NCBI GenBank assembly: GCA_963793095.1
Contig: CAWBYY010000002.1
Location: 930,001 to 994,000 of the forward strand
Direction: 5' to 3'
DNA length: 64,000 nucleotides
Origin: CAVWDI01 sp963793095
GTDB lineage: Bacteria; Chloroflexota; Anaerolineae; Anaerolineales; UBA4823
The stretch's first letter is position 1. Every line of letters begins with the position of its first letter. The position numbers were made by a program, and so were the translations under genes. This document shows, piece by piece, positions 53,275 through 61,878 of the stretch. The notes under the pieces are model-generated. The model made no database searches, was not told the DNA's origin, and worked only from the letters and a program-made list of their open reading frames with translations.

Positions 53275-54178
53275 ATGCAAAAAATTACACCGCATTTATG
53301 GTTCGATAAAGAAGCAGTGGAAGCCGCCGAGTTTTATACTGGCTTGTTTCCTGGTTCAAAAATAACAAACACCTCGTCTTTGCGCAACACCCCATCGGGT
53401 GACACCGACATTGTATCTTTTGACCTCGCGGGTCAGGCATTCATGGCTATCTCAGCAGGACCGTATTTTAAGTTCAACCCGAGCATTTCATTTTTCGTAA
53501 ATTTCGACCCATCCCGGGATCAGAATGCGAGCGAGAATATCGATGGGCTGTGGGACAGCCTGTCTCAAGGCGGCGAGGTGCTTATGCCGCTAGAGAAATA
53601 CCCTTTCAGCGAACGCTACGGCTGGATCCAGGACAAATACGGCCTGTCATGGCAGTTGATCCTGTCAAATCCTGAAGGCGAAGAAAGACCGGTTATCGTG
53701 CCGTCGTTCTTGTTTGTAGGATCTGCACTTGGCCGCGCGGAAGAAGCAATCAACCTTTACCTTTCGGTATTCGAAGACTTCGAAGATGGGATTCATTCAA
53801 CGCTACGGCGCTGGACAGGAGTCGAACAAAGAAGGAAGTGTCATGTTTGCTGACTTCATGCTTGAAAACCAGTGGTTCGCATGCATGGACGGCGCCGGCG
53901 AGCACGACTTTGTTTTCAATGAAGCTGTTTCTTTCATTGTCTCCTGCACGTCGCAGGATGAAATTGATGCCTACTGGAGTAAACTTTCCGCAGTTCCCGA
54001 AGCGGAGCAGTGCGGCTGGCTGAAAGATAAATTCGGGATTTCCTGGCAAATTGTACCCGCAGTGATGAATGAAATGATGGAAAAAGGAACCCGGGAACAG
54101 ATCGATCGGGTAACCCAGGCGTTCTTAAAAATGAAAAAATTCGATATTTCGGCCTTAAAGAAAGCCTATGAGGGATAA
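53275..54178 (+). pseudogene. Two-domain VOC (PhnB-like) protein, one frameshift
   Basis: The first domain starts at MQKITPHLWFDKEAVEAAEFY and contains GWIQDKYGLSWQLILSNP. The second contains VMFADFMLENQWFACMDG and GWLKDKFGISWQIVPAV, and ends at 54178. They are in different frames; removing one T near 53779 gives VFEDSKMGFIQRYG and one 300-aa protein. Both domains fit the PhnB/3-demethylubiquinone-methyltransferase-like branch of VOC folds, whose members are often of unknown activity. A start at 53257 is also possible. Confidence 0.78.
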
Positions 54179-54324
54179 AATGACCGATCCTTCCACTCGA
54201 CTCAAGGATTTCTTGATTCCGATCGACGATGGCCTGGCCGTACACTGAAATGAATGAAGGAAGCTGTCTGATGGTGACTACCTGCAGGTGAATTAATATT
54301 CATTTATTAAGGAGATAAAATACG

Positions 54325-54756
54325 ATGACAAAAGTAAACACGTATCTTAATTTTGGCGGTAATGCAGAACAGGCATTCAATTTTTATAAATCCATTTTCG
54401 GCGGAGAGTTCAGCTCCGTTGTGCGGTTCAAGGATATGCCGATGGAGGGTGTGAATATTTCTGATGAAGATAAAGAGAAGATCATGCACATAGCACTCCC
54501 CATAGGAAATGATGTTTTGATGGCATCGGACGCGCCCGAAAGTTTGGGATTTAAAGTTAACTTTGGAAACAATTCTTATATTTCCATCCATCTAGAAAGC
54601 AAGCAGGAAGCGGACCGGTTGTTTAATGCATTGTCAAAAGACGGAGCAGTTGAAATGCCGATCGCAGATCAAGCCTGGGGTGATTATTATGGCAGCTTTA
54701 CGGATAAATTTGGAGTAGGGTGGATGGTGAATTACAGTCCGCCGCATGAAGAATAA
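54325..54756 (+). CDS. VOC-family PhnB-like protein
   Basis: This 143-aa single VOC domain has TYLNFGGNAEQAFNFYKSIFGGEF, RFKDMPMEG, IMHIALPIGNDVLMASDAP, SIHLESKQEADRLFNALSKDGAVEMPIADQAWGDYYGSFTDKFGVGWMVNY. This is the typical PhnB/YjdN pattern. The ribosome site is AAGGAGATAAAATACG. The function of the group is poorly known; metal-dependent chemistry or binding of small molecules is likely. It lies 146 bases after the two-domain relative, so the pair may be a local duplication. Confidence 0.85.
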   Translation: MTKVNTYLNFGGNAEQAFNFYKSIFGGEFSSVVRFKDMPMEGVNISDEDKEKIMHIALPIGNDVLMASDAPESLGFKVNFGNNSYISIHLESKQEADRLFNALSKDGAVEMPIADQAWGDYYGSFTDKFGVGWMVNYSPPHEE

Positions 54757-55210
54757 TAATTATTCAAGAATACCCAATAAATGGTGGAATGACAGAAAGT
54801 ACGGTGTTTCCGTCAATTCGAATTGAAATTTTAATGATAAAAAAATAAAATTGAGGCTGGATATCTGATTCATATAGCAAAAGTAGTATAAAATCGAAAC
54901 ATAGTATAGCGTTTCTGAGTGATTCTCGTATCACAGGCTGTTTCGAGAAGAATAAAATTTTTACTTATTGAAATTAATATTTTCATGTATCGTGATATTC
55001 ATTTGGATAAACTACAAAAGATCATCTTATGCGCAAGAGTTGTATTGATAATAGTCTAAGGGTGACTATATCCGTTGCAAGCTGTTAATTTGGGTTGGAC
55101 ATATTGGATTTTGATGAAATTACTCGGTCGAGATTAGTTTGTCAAAATGTTAAACGGGTATTGATTGGGGATAGTCCGGTTGGTCTTATATCTGTGACAG
55201 GAGTTGTCTG
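54757..55210. other. AT-rich gene-free region upstream of the MerB-like gene
   Basis: No open frame or RNA gene is supported. The tail carries GGAGTTGTCTG directly before the ATG at 55211 (GGAG with seven-base spacing), so the promoter of the next gene lies here. No convincing operator was seen. Confidence 0.45.
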
Positions 55211-55957
55211 ATGAGCGACGCCATACTTGTAGGGCAAGGACGCCAAATCACTGAAATCCCTCGCGAACAATGGGAAGAAAACTTATCCCATTTTCCACAG
55301 CAGAACCAAACCAGGCTCGGCTTCATGTCAGAAAAGCATCATTTAGTACGGAATTTCGTTGTAAGTGAGCTTGCCCAGAGGGGGCAGCCAATTCAGCCTG
55401 ATTCCATCTCGCAGTGCCTGGGGCTGCCTCTAGCACAGGTAAACACCCTGCTGGATGAGTTGGAGAAGAATCTGTTCTTCCTGGTTCGAAATAACCAGGG
55501 AGCGGTCTCATGGGCCTATCCTGTGACTGTTGAGAAAACGCCGCATGATCTGGTCTTCAGTACAGGTGAACGGTTGTATGGGGCTTGAGCGGAGGATGCG
55601 ATAGCAACGCCCTTCGTGCAAGGGCGGTTAAAGGGAGAATATCTCACTGTCACAATAAGCACGGAATGTGTGCATTGTGGTCGTTCAATGCATATTGAGT
55701 TGGACAGTGCGATGCAGTATCGTATCGCTGAAGAGGGAGCTGAGCCTTTGATCTTTCTACCGCAAATTAATTGGAAAAATTTCAGCGAGCCTAATATTAT
55801 TGATGCCTATTGACGTAACAGTGTCTTCTTCTGGTCAGAAGATCATGCCCGGCAGTATCGAACTGAAGTAAGTCAAGTAGACGGATTGTATGAGACCCTG
55901 GAACAGAGCTGCACTTCTACTCCATTAGTTCAAGGGGCGCTCTTTGGATTCAGGTAG
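55211..55957 (+). CDS. MerB-like organomercurial lyase with two in-frame TGA (candidate Sec126 and Sec201)
   Basis: Read through two TGA codons (55586-55588, 55811-55813) this is a 248-aa protein. An N-terminal winged-helix part (LVRNFVVSELAQRGQPIQPDS, CLGLPLAQVNTLLDELE) leads to GERLYGA-TGA-AEDAIATPF, then ISTECVHCGRSMHIEL and IIDAY-TGA-RNSVFFWSEDHA. In MerB the catalytic residues are Cys96 (in YAWCALD), Asp99 and Cys159 (in SFCCHVHFF). The two TGAs fall exactly on the two cysteines, and Asp129 keeps the +3 spacing. The frame is otherwise open to TAG at 55955. The interpretation is two selenocysteines; the alternative is a pseudogene with two nonsense changes. Confidence 0.8.
55608..55626 (+). 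promoter_or_regulatory. SECIS-like hairpin after the first TGA
   Basis: CGCCCTT (55608-55614) pairs with AAGGGCG (55620-55626) in a 7-bp stem with loop CGTGC, whose second base is G. The loop begins 26 bases after the TGA, within the 16-37 base window usual for bacterial SECIS elements. It lies in the coding region, as bacterial SECIS must. Confidence 0.6.
55821..55846 (+). promoter_or_regulatory. SECIS-like hairpin after the second TGA, loop GGTC
   Basis: TCTTCT (55827-55832) pairs with AGAAGA (55837-55842) around a GGTC loop. A small internal loop leads to a lower stem (GTG with CAT, one G.U). The loop starts 19 bases after the TGA. The GGTC loop is shared with the apical loop of the E. 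coli fdhF SECIS, where it contacts SelB. Confidence 0.6.
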
Positions 55958-56056
55958 AATGTTTTACTTCATACCCGTATCCACTGGGCTCGAGATTAAC
56001 CAATCCTCCGAGAGTGATACTGGTGCATTCAAAAAGTTCCGAAGGCTTTTATTGAA

Positions 56057-56389
56057 ATGACCCGGCGTTTATTTGTGTACGGCACGTTGGCTCCAGGTAG
56101 GGCAAATGAACATGTTCTCAAAGCAATTGAAGGGGCTTGGGAAGAAGCTTCCGTAAAAGGTTATCTCATTCCGCAGGGCTGGGGAGCTGATATGGGTTAT
56201 CCAGGTATCGTCTTGGATGATAACGGGGATGAAATCCAAGGATACATTTTTTATTCGGATAAGCTAAATGATCACTTGGAGGAACTTGATTTTTTTGAAG
56301 GTGAGCAGTACGAACGGGTCATGACAAAAGTTTTTACGAAAGACGGAATGGGGGTTGAGGCTTATGTATACGTAATCAGAGAACGTTAA
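56057..56389 (+). CDS. Gamma-glutamylcyclotransferase-like (AIG2/GGCT) protein
   Basis: This 110-aa protein starts MTRRLFVYGTLAPGRANEHVL, the substrate loop of the GGCT fold (VYGTL). It then has KGYLIPQGWGADMGYPGIV, a catalytic Glu in LDFFEGEQYERV, and VEAYVYVI at the end. The family removes gamma-glutamyl groups as 5-oxoproline, for example in glutathione or gamma-glutamylamine breakdown. It lies 99 bases after the MerB-like gene on the same strand. A link to thiol metabolism is possible but not shown. Confidence 0.85.
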   Translation: MTRRLFVYGTLAPGRANEHVLKAIEGAWEEASVKGYLIPQGWGADMGYPGIVLDDNGDEIQGYIFYSDKLNDHLEELDFFEGEQYERVMTKVFTKDGMGVEAYVYVIRER

Positions 56390-56749
56390 TTTTTGTATAT
56401 ATTCGAACCTGCAGTTTTGCTGATACTGGGGGACAGTTGACTTTGTGCGGTATTTTTACCTGAAGAAACAGATCACCAGAGAGTGAATAAGGATTTCAGC
56501 TTCATAATCTATTTTGAATAAATATTGTTGATACAAATCATAGGTGGAGTTGGTTATTTTTCGTGAGGGATTTATCCGGTGGATTCCAATTAGATTTAAG
56601 AAAAGCCAGCCTTACAGCCTGGCTTGTTTGATAAAATTGCTTGGCGCGGCGCTGCAACAAGCTTTATCTGATTGCTGAACCCAAAATATCACGTAGGGCT
56701 CTGTGGCTTAAGTTCTTCTTGGAATCAATTCTTTAGGGTATTTTTCCCC
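56390..56749 (+). terminator. Intergenic region with a hairpin terminator at 56603-56630
   Basis: The stretch between the GGCT gene and the permease is AT-rich and without genes. AAGCCAG (56603-56609) pairs with CTGGCTT (56619-56625) around a 9-base loop, followed by GTTTG, a weak intrinsic terminator that may serve either strand. The permease start at 56750 has no clear ribosome site. Confidence 0.5.
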
Positions 56750-59158
56750 ATGTCAGTAATCTGGAAGAAAGTCTGGTTTGATCTGTGGAATAACAAGCTT
56801 CGCACCCTGCTGGTGGTGCTGAGCATTGCCGCGGGTGTGTTTGCGGTCGGCACCACCTTCGGGCTGATCGAACAGCTCATCCCCTCCATGGATGCCTCCC
56901 ACCGCAGCTCTTCGCCTTCACATGCCACCATGATCCTGCTTCAACCGGTGGACAGCGATACAATCCTGAACCTGAAAAAGATTCCCGGCGTTCTGGATAT
57001 TGAACCGCTCAACGAGCTTGAATTCCGCTACAGGGTCAAGCCGGGCGAAGATTGGCGCCAGGGTAACCTGGTCATGCGGTTTGACTATAACGACCAGGAC
57101 TTCGATGTCATCCAGCTCAAGGAAGGAAGCTGGCCTGAGGAGAAATCCCTCAGCATTGAAAGGATGCACAGCCCTTATTACGGCCTCGGGATCGGCGACC
57201 AGGTGATTGTCGAGATCGACGATAAAGAGCACCTTTACCCCATCAGCGGGTTGATCCGCCACCCCTTTGTCCCGCCGCCTGAAATGTGGGATCTGGCGTT
57301 TTTCTTCAGCAGCGAGCAGGTGATGGAAAGCTTTGGCATCCCGCCCGGAAAATTCAACGAGCTTAAATTCCAGGTGCAGCCTTACAGCTCCAAACACGTC
57401 CGGGAAGTGGCTTCGGAGATCAAGCGCGAGCTGGCGAAGCAGGGCGTCAGCGTTTCAGCCACGCTGTACCAGGATCCCCAGACCCATTGGGGGCGCGCCT
57501 TCATCGACGGCGCGGTGCTTGTGCTGCAGGTCCTGGCAGTGCTCTCCATGCTGCTCTCGGTTGTGCTGGTGCTAAACACCTTCACCGCACTGATCACCCA
57601 GCAGACCAACCAGATCGGGATTATAAAAGCGATTGGCGGGGGCCGCCTCGATGTGGTTAAAGTTTATCTGGTGGGTGTTTTTATTCTGGGTTCGCTGGCG
57701 TTATTTGTGGCGCTTCCCCTGGGTTCCTGGGTTGCTTTTGAGATGAGCCGCTGGATGCTGGGGATGTTCAATATTGAATACGAATACTTCCTTTCCGGTG
57801 GGCAGGCGCTCTGGTTCCAATTGGCTGCCGCCCTGGTGATACCGCTTTTTGCTGCTCTGGTACCGGTGTTAAAAGGCGCCGCCATCACCGTGCGTGAGGC
57901 GATTTCTTCCTACGGGCTGGGGGGCGATTACAGCGCCGGGTTGCTGGACCGAATGGTTGAAAGGCTTGGCCGCAGGATCCTGCGGCCCTCCACGGTAATA
58001 GCCCTCACCAACACCTTCCGCCGCAAATGGCGCCTGGTGCTTACCCAGCTTGTGCTGGTTATCTCCGGGGTGATGTTTCTGATGGTGATGGGGCTGTCGA
58101 GCTCGCTGCAGGCCACTCTGGACAACGAATTCGAAAGGCGTGACCATGATTTTATCCTCTATTTCGATGAGCTGGTTCGCATTGACCGCGTTGCGGAAGC
58201 AGCCGGCAGAATCGAGGGTGTCCAGGATGCCGGCATGTGGTTAGCCCTGCCGGCGACTATCTTACAAGGAGGCCAGCGCAAGCTGGATGCGGGCATGGGC
58301 TCCCAGCTTCAGGGGGTTCCGGTCTCCCAGCCGATGATCAAACCGCTGGTTGTGGAAGGTCGCTGGCTGCTGCCAGGTGATCAGCGCGCAGTTGTGATGA
58401 ACGCCGCTACCGGCGAGGATGAAGGGATTAAAGTCGGGGATATGGTCACATTGGATCTGGGCGATATGGGCGAAGAAGACTGGCTGGTGGTGGGGTTTTA
58501 CCGTACTTTTATGATGTTCGGCTCGGAATTTAACCTGGATGTGATCTATGCTCCCCAGCAGGCGGTTTTTGATGCCAGTAAAAAGCACGGTCATGCCAAT
58601 ATGCTCCTGGTCCGCACCCGCGATCGCGCTGAAACCGCCATCGACAGTACCGTTGATGACCTGGAGGCTTTACTGCGGCGTGAGAACATCCCGGCTGATC
58701 TGCGCGAGACCATGCCCGGTTCAAGGAGGATTATGGAGAGCGGCTACGATATCATCGTGGGCATGATCCTGTTCCTGGCGGTTATCATGGCTGTGGTGGG
58801 AGGCATCGGGCTGATGGGGGCTCTCTCGATCGGTGTGATTGAGCGCACCCGCGAAATCGGCATCATGCGCGCCCTTGGGGCCCTCTCAGGCGCGATTCTG
58901 GGTATGTTTATGCTTGAAGGGCTTGTCCAGGGTGTCCTCAGCTGGATGGTGGCGGTGCCGCTCTCGCTTGTTGTCACGCCCCTGATGGCTTCTTCGTTGG
59001 GAGAGACTATCTTCAGCACCCAGCTTGTCTACCGCTACAACTACGGCGCTGTGTTGGTCTGGTTGGGAGTCGTAATCGTTATATCTGCCCTCGCATCCAT
59101 CATCCCCGCCCACCGGGCATCCCGGGTGAACGTGCGCCAGTCGCTCACATACGAGTGA
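56750..59158 (+). CDS. FtsX/MacB-type ABC transporter permease (two FtsX domains)
   Basis: From the ATG at 56750 the protein has 802 aa. An upstream frame start at 56672 would add 26 residues of untypical sequence. It has an N-terminal helix (LRTLLVVLSIAAGVFAVGTTFG), an outside domain of about 200 residues, three helices of a first FtsX domain (LSMLLSVVLVLNTFTALITQQTNQIGIIKAIGGG), then the same pattern again, ending with SIGVIERTREIGIMRALGALSGAILGMFMLEGLVQG and IPAHRASRVNVRQSLTYE. Such permeases export lipoproteins, peptides or macrolides or sense envelope state. The ATPase partner is not next to it. Confidence 0.9.
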   Translation: MSVIWKKVWFDLWNNKLRTLLVVLSIAAGVFAVGTTFGLIEQLIPSMDASHRSSSPSHATMILLQPVDSDTILNLKKIPGVLDIEPLNELEFRYRVKPGEDWRQGNLVMRFDYNDQDFDVIQLKEGSWPEEKSLSIERMHSPYYGLGIGDQVIVEIDDKEHLYPISGLIRHPFVPPPEMWDLAFFFSSEQVMESFGIPPGKFNELKFQVQPYSSKHVREVASEIKRELAKQGVSVSATLYQDPQTHWGRAFIDGAVLVLQVLAVLSMLLSVVLVLNTFTALITQQTNQIGIIKAIGGGRLDVVKVYLVGVFILGSLALFVALPLGSWVAFEMSRWMLGMFNIEYEYFLSGGQALWFQLAAALVIPLFAALVPVLKGAAITVREAISSYGLGGDYSAGLLDRMVERLGRRILRPSTVIALTNTFRRKWRLVLTQLVLVISGVMFLMVMGLSSSLQATLDNEFERRDHDFILYFDELVRIDRVAEAAGRIEGVQDAGMWLALPATILQGGQRKLDAGMGSQLQGVPVSQPMIKPLVVEGRWLLPGDQRAVVMNAATGEDEGIKVGDMVTLDLGDMGEEDWLVVGFYRTFMMFGSEFNLDVIYAPQQAVFDASKKHGHANMLLVRTRDRAETAIDSTVDDLEALLRRENIPADLRETMPGSRRIMESGYDIIVGMILFLAVIMAVVGGIGLMGALSIGVIERTREIGIMRALGALSGAILGMFMLEGLVQGVLSWMVAVPLSLVVTPLMASSLGETIFSTQLVYRYNYGAVLVWLGVVIVISALASIIPAHRASRVNVRQSLTYE

Positions 59159-59276
59159 TCTTTTTTCACCACTAAACAGTTTTAGACGCGTAGCGTGCCT
59201 TTTAGGAAGTATCTTCAAAAGAAGCGTTCCTTTACGGGATGGGATCGTGGTGCGTATTTTTAGGGTGAAATCCAGA

Positions 59277-59918
59277 CTATCTGGTTCTCGTTTGCAAGAG
59301 CCTCTCCAGTGGGATAAACACAACTGCGTAAACCAGATTAAGCGCCGCGATGAGTTCAAAAAGCTCAAAAATCAGGTAAAGGGATCCAACTGGAATTGAC
59401 ACCAGCCCGATTGCTGATACGTTCAAACCCAGCAAAGCCACCAGCACGACACAGGTGAGCAGTACCGATCCGAATTTGACCCAGCTTGGACCGTACAGCA
59501 TTGTGATGAGTATTGCCATGCCAAAAGTGAAAGCGACTGTCATTGGCATGGCCTGGTTAATCAAATCCGTCGGCGGTCCGTTAAGTGTTACTACCGCAGC
59601 CATGGTCGTCACTGGTTCAAAAAGCAGCACTGACGCGACCCCCAGCAGGCAAAACAGCACCACGTAAATCAGGTTATAACCCAGCCAGTTTCGAAGGGAA
59701 TTCGAAGATACCAGAAGCCCATAGCTCCAACTCACCAGTCCGCCGCACAGCGCACCCGCAAGCAGCATTGGAGAGAGCATAAACCAGATGTCGCTGATGA
59801 AGATATCATGGATTATAGTGAATACTAGAGTGGAAATGGCTCCGGCTAAAGCGCCTGATAGGACAAACCGGATTTTATACCTTGAACGTTGTTCTACGTT
59901 ATCCTGTATCATCTCCAT
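59277..59918 (-). CDS. Multi-pass membrane protein of unknown function
   Basis: This 213-aa protein has six hydrophobic segments (VLSGALAGAISTLVFTIIHDIF, WFMLSPMLLAGALCGGLVSWSYGLL, YNLIYVVLFCLLGVASVLLF, MTVAFTFGMAILITML, VLLTCVVLVALLGLNVSAIGLV, LYLIFELFELIAALNLVYAVVF). A short charged N-terminus (MEMIQDNVEQRSRYK) precedes them. No named family was recognised. It faces the ABC permease gene (convergent, 118 bases apart) and has its own upstream region of about 690 bases. Confidence 0.6.
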   Translation of the reverse strand: MEMIQDNVEQRSRYKIRFVLSGALAGAISTLVFTIIHDIFISDIWFMLSPMLLAGALCGGLVSWSYGLLVSSNSLRNWLGYNLIYVVLFCLLGVASVLLFEPVTTMAAVVTLNGPPTDLINQAMPMTVAFTFGMAILITMLYGPSWVKFGSVLLTCVVLVALLGLNVSAIGLVSIPVGSLYLIFELFELIAALNLVYAVVFIPLERLLQTRTR

Positions 59919-60608
59919 AAATATTGATCCGCACTAAAAACAGGTTGGTATTACAAGAAGTTCGATATTTCTTGCATTATAAGTATGGACAGTTCCAAAG
60001 TCATGAGGCAAGAGACCTGTATTCTCCGGGAATTAATCCGGGACATTTGCCCGGTGTTTCAGGGCTTATGTCCTGACGTGGAACGGACTTTCTTGGAGAT
60101 AGCCGGCTTTGGGATAAGGATTTTTTGAATGAGTGTTCTGTCTTTTAATGCCATCGGGATAAATGCGAATGTGTATGAGAACATCCGGGCAAGGTTGTTT
60201 ATTTGGTTTAAAAAATAGTGTAAACCATTTCGGCTTGAGTCCCGCAGTACGTGAATATACCCTCAGACAGGGTATTGCACATTAGCTCCCGTATAGTCTC
60301 AACCAGCACCTCCAAATCTTTCCGGGATTGGTATCCCTCAATGGAAAATCGAATGAAATGCTGGTCGTTCCATTCGATCCAGGAGACTTCGATTCAGTAA
60401 GTAGGTCAGGTTTCCAAACCTGACAAGCTGGAACCTCCCTGGGAACAAACCATGCCGCCCACACCCTCGAAAAAGCCCCTTCCATCCTAACCTCCCCCTC
60501 TCCAGGTATAATATCCCTGTCTGTTGCATTTCTTAATCCGGGTTCGTTTTATACCCATCCCATTGATCCCAACCTGGCTGCCCTCACCCGAAAAAGGAGG
60601 CCCCTCAA
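59919..60608. other. Gene-free region with a 20-base palindromic repeat at 60405-60424
   Basis: No gene is supported across these 690 bases. GTCAGGTTTCCAAACCTGAC at 60405-60424 forms a 9-bp stem with a 2-base loop. Short GGTCAGGTTT-type palindromes are dispersed in many environmental genomes. The last bases carry AAAAAGGAGGCCCC, the ribosome site of the next gene. Confidence 0.55.
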
Positions 60609-61758
60609 ATGGTCAGGATCGCATCCTATAATGTCGAAAACCTGTTCGCCCGCCCCAGGGCTTTCCACACCGCCGATTGGACTATCGGCCAGCCCATCCT
60701 GGAAGCCTATTCTGAACTGAACGACCTTTTCCAGCTTGCTGCCTATTCCCCCGCCGATAAAGCCCGCATGCGCGACCTGATGGTCATCCTCGACCTCTAC
60801 TACATCAACAGCCAGGGCGCTGTCCGCCGCAAATACACCTCCTCTCCCCGCTGGGCATGGTTCCGCAAGAACCGTGGGGTTTTCGACCGCCAGCCGTCGG
60901 ATAACACCCTCAATATCGAGATCGAAGCCGCTGGCCGCGACGACTGGATTGGCTGGGTTGAGCTTGCCGTCGAGCCTACCGATGATCTCAGTGTCCGCAT
61001 GACCGCCCGGGTTTTCCAGGAAGTGGATGCTGATATAGTCGCCGTTGTCGAAGCCGAGAACCGCCCTTCCCTCGTCCGCTTTAACCGTGAATTGCTGGCG
61101 GATATGTACGAGCATGTGATGCTGGTCGACGGCAACGATGACCGCGGCATCGATGTCGGCATCATGACCGGATCCGGCTTTGAGATCGAATCCATCCGCT
61201 CCAACGTCGATAACCGCGATGCGGTCGGTCTGGTCTTCAGCCGCGACTGCCCCCAGTACGCCGTCCGCACCCCTTCCGGCCTGCTGGTTCACGTCCTCAT
61301 CAATCATTTTAAGTCCCAGTCCGGGGGTGGTGATGAAAAGCGCCGCCGCCAGTCCGTCGAAGTCCGCCGGATTGTGGATGGTCTCGTCAGCCAGGGTCAG
61401 CACGTCGTTGTGCTGGGTGACCTCAACGAAGGTCCCGCCGTCCCCACAGCTCCCGGCTCCCAATCTGTCCCCCTGTACGAAAATAACAGCCCCCTGGTTG
61501 ATTGCTACAGCTTGCCCGCCTTCCAGGTTGGAAACCGGGACGGCACCTTCGACTCCTGCGGTCTCCGCAACCGCTTCGACTACATCTTTTTTTCTCAGAG
61601 TCTCTCTCCTGCCTTAAACGGCGGCGAGGTCTTCCGCAAGGGATTGTGGGGAAGCCGTAAAACCCGCCCGACCGCCTGGGAATACCTACCCCGAGATCAC
61701 CCGCTCCTCCCAGCAGGCTTCCGACCACGCCCTGCTCTACATCGACCTGGATATTTAG
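60609..61758 (+). pseudogene. Endonuclease/exonuclease/phosphatase-family protein, frameshift near the end
   Basis: The protein starts MVRIASYNVENLFARPRAF (N-terminal Asn-Glu metal site) and contains DIVAVVEAENR, RGIDVGIMTG, LINHFKSQ, VVLGDLNEGP and RFDYIFFS, all EEP hallmarks. The final catalytic motif SDHALLYIDLD appears only in another frame, reached by removing one base near 61688 (WEY...PEITRSSQQASDHALLYIDLDI, stop 61756-61758). Without repair the frame runs on to 61841 with unrelated residues. Repaired length is about 380 aa, cytoplasmic. Members cut nucleic acid or phosphoesters. Confidence 0.82.
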
Positions 61759-61878
61759 AGCTGAATCCCGGGGAGACAGCGTCTAGCCCCCCCGCTCCCC
61801 AATATCGAATATTTATCTCCCTCCTGCCTCCGCTTCAATAATTCGCAGTTATAATAAAAAACGATTGTTGGTAATATC

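Noticed and set aside
54180..54248. 22-codon frame MTDPSTRLKDFLIP after the VOC gene
   Set aside because: Too short and without context; probably a gene remnant.
55586..55813. TGA read as Trp or Gly throughout the genome
   Set aside because: Many sound genes here end in TGA (for example the kinase at 14095, rnpA and yidD), and both in-frame TGAs sit at catalytic Cys sites, not Trp or Gly sites.
60549..61463. 304-aa minus-strand open frame opposite the EEP gene
   Set aside because: The plus strand carries all EEP motifs; the minus frame is a codon-bias shadow.
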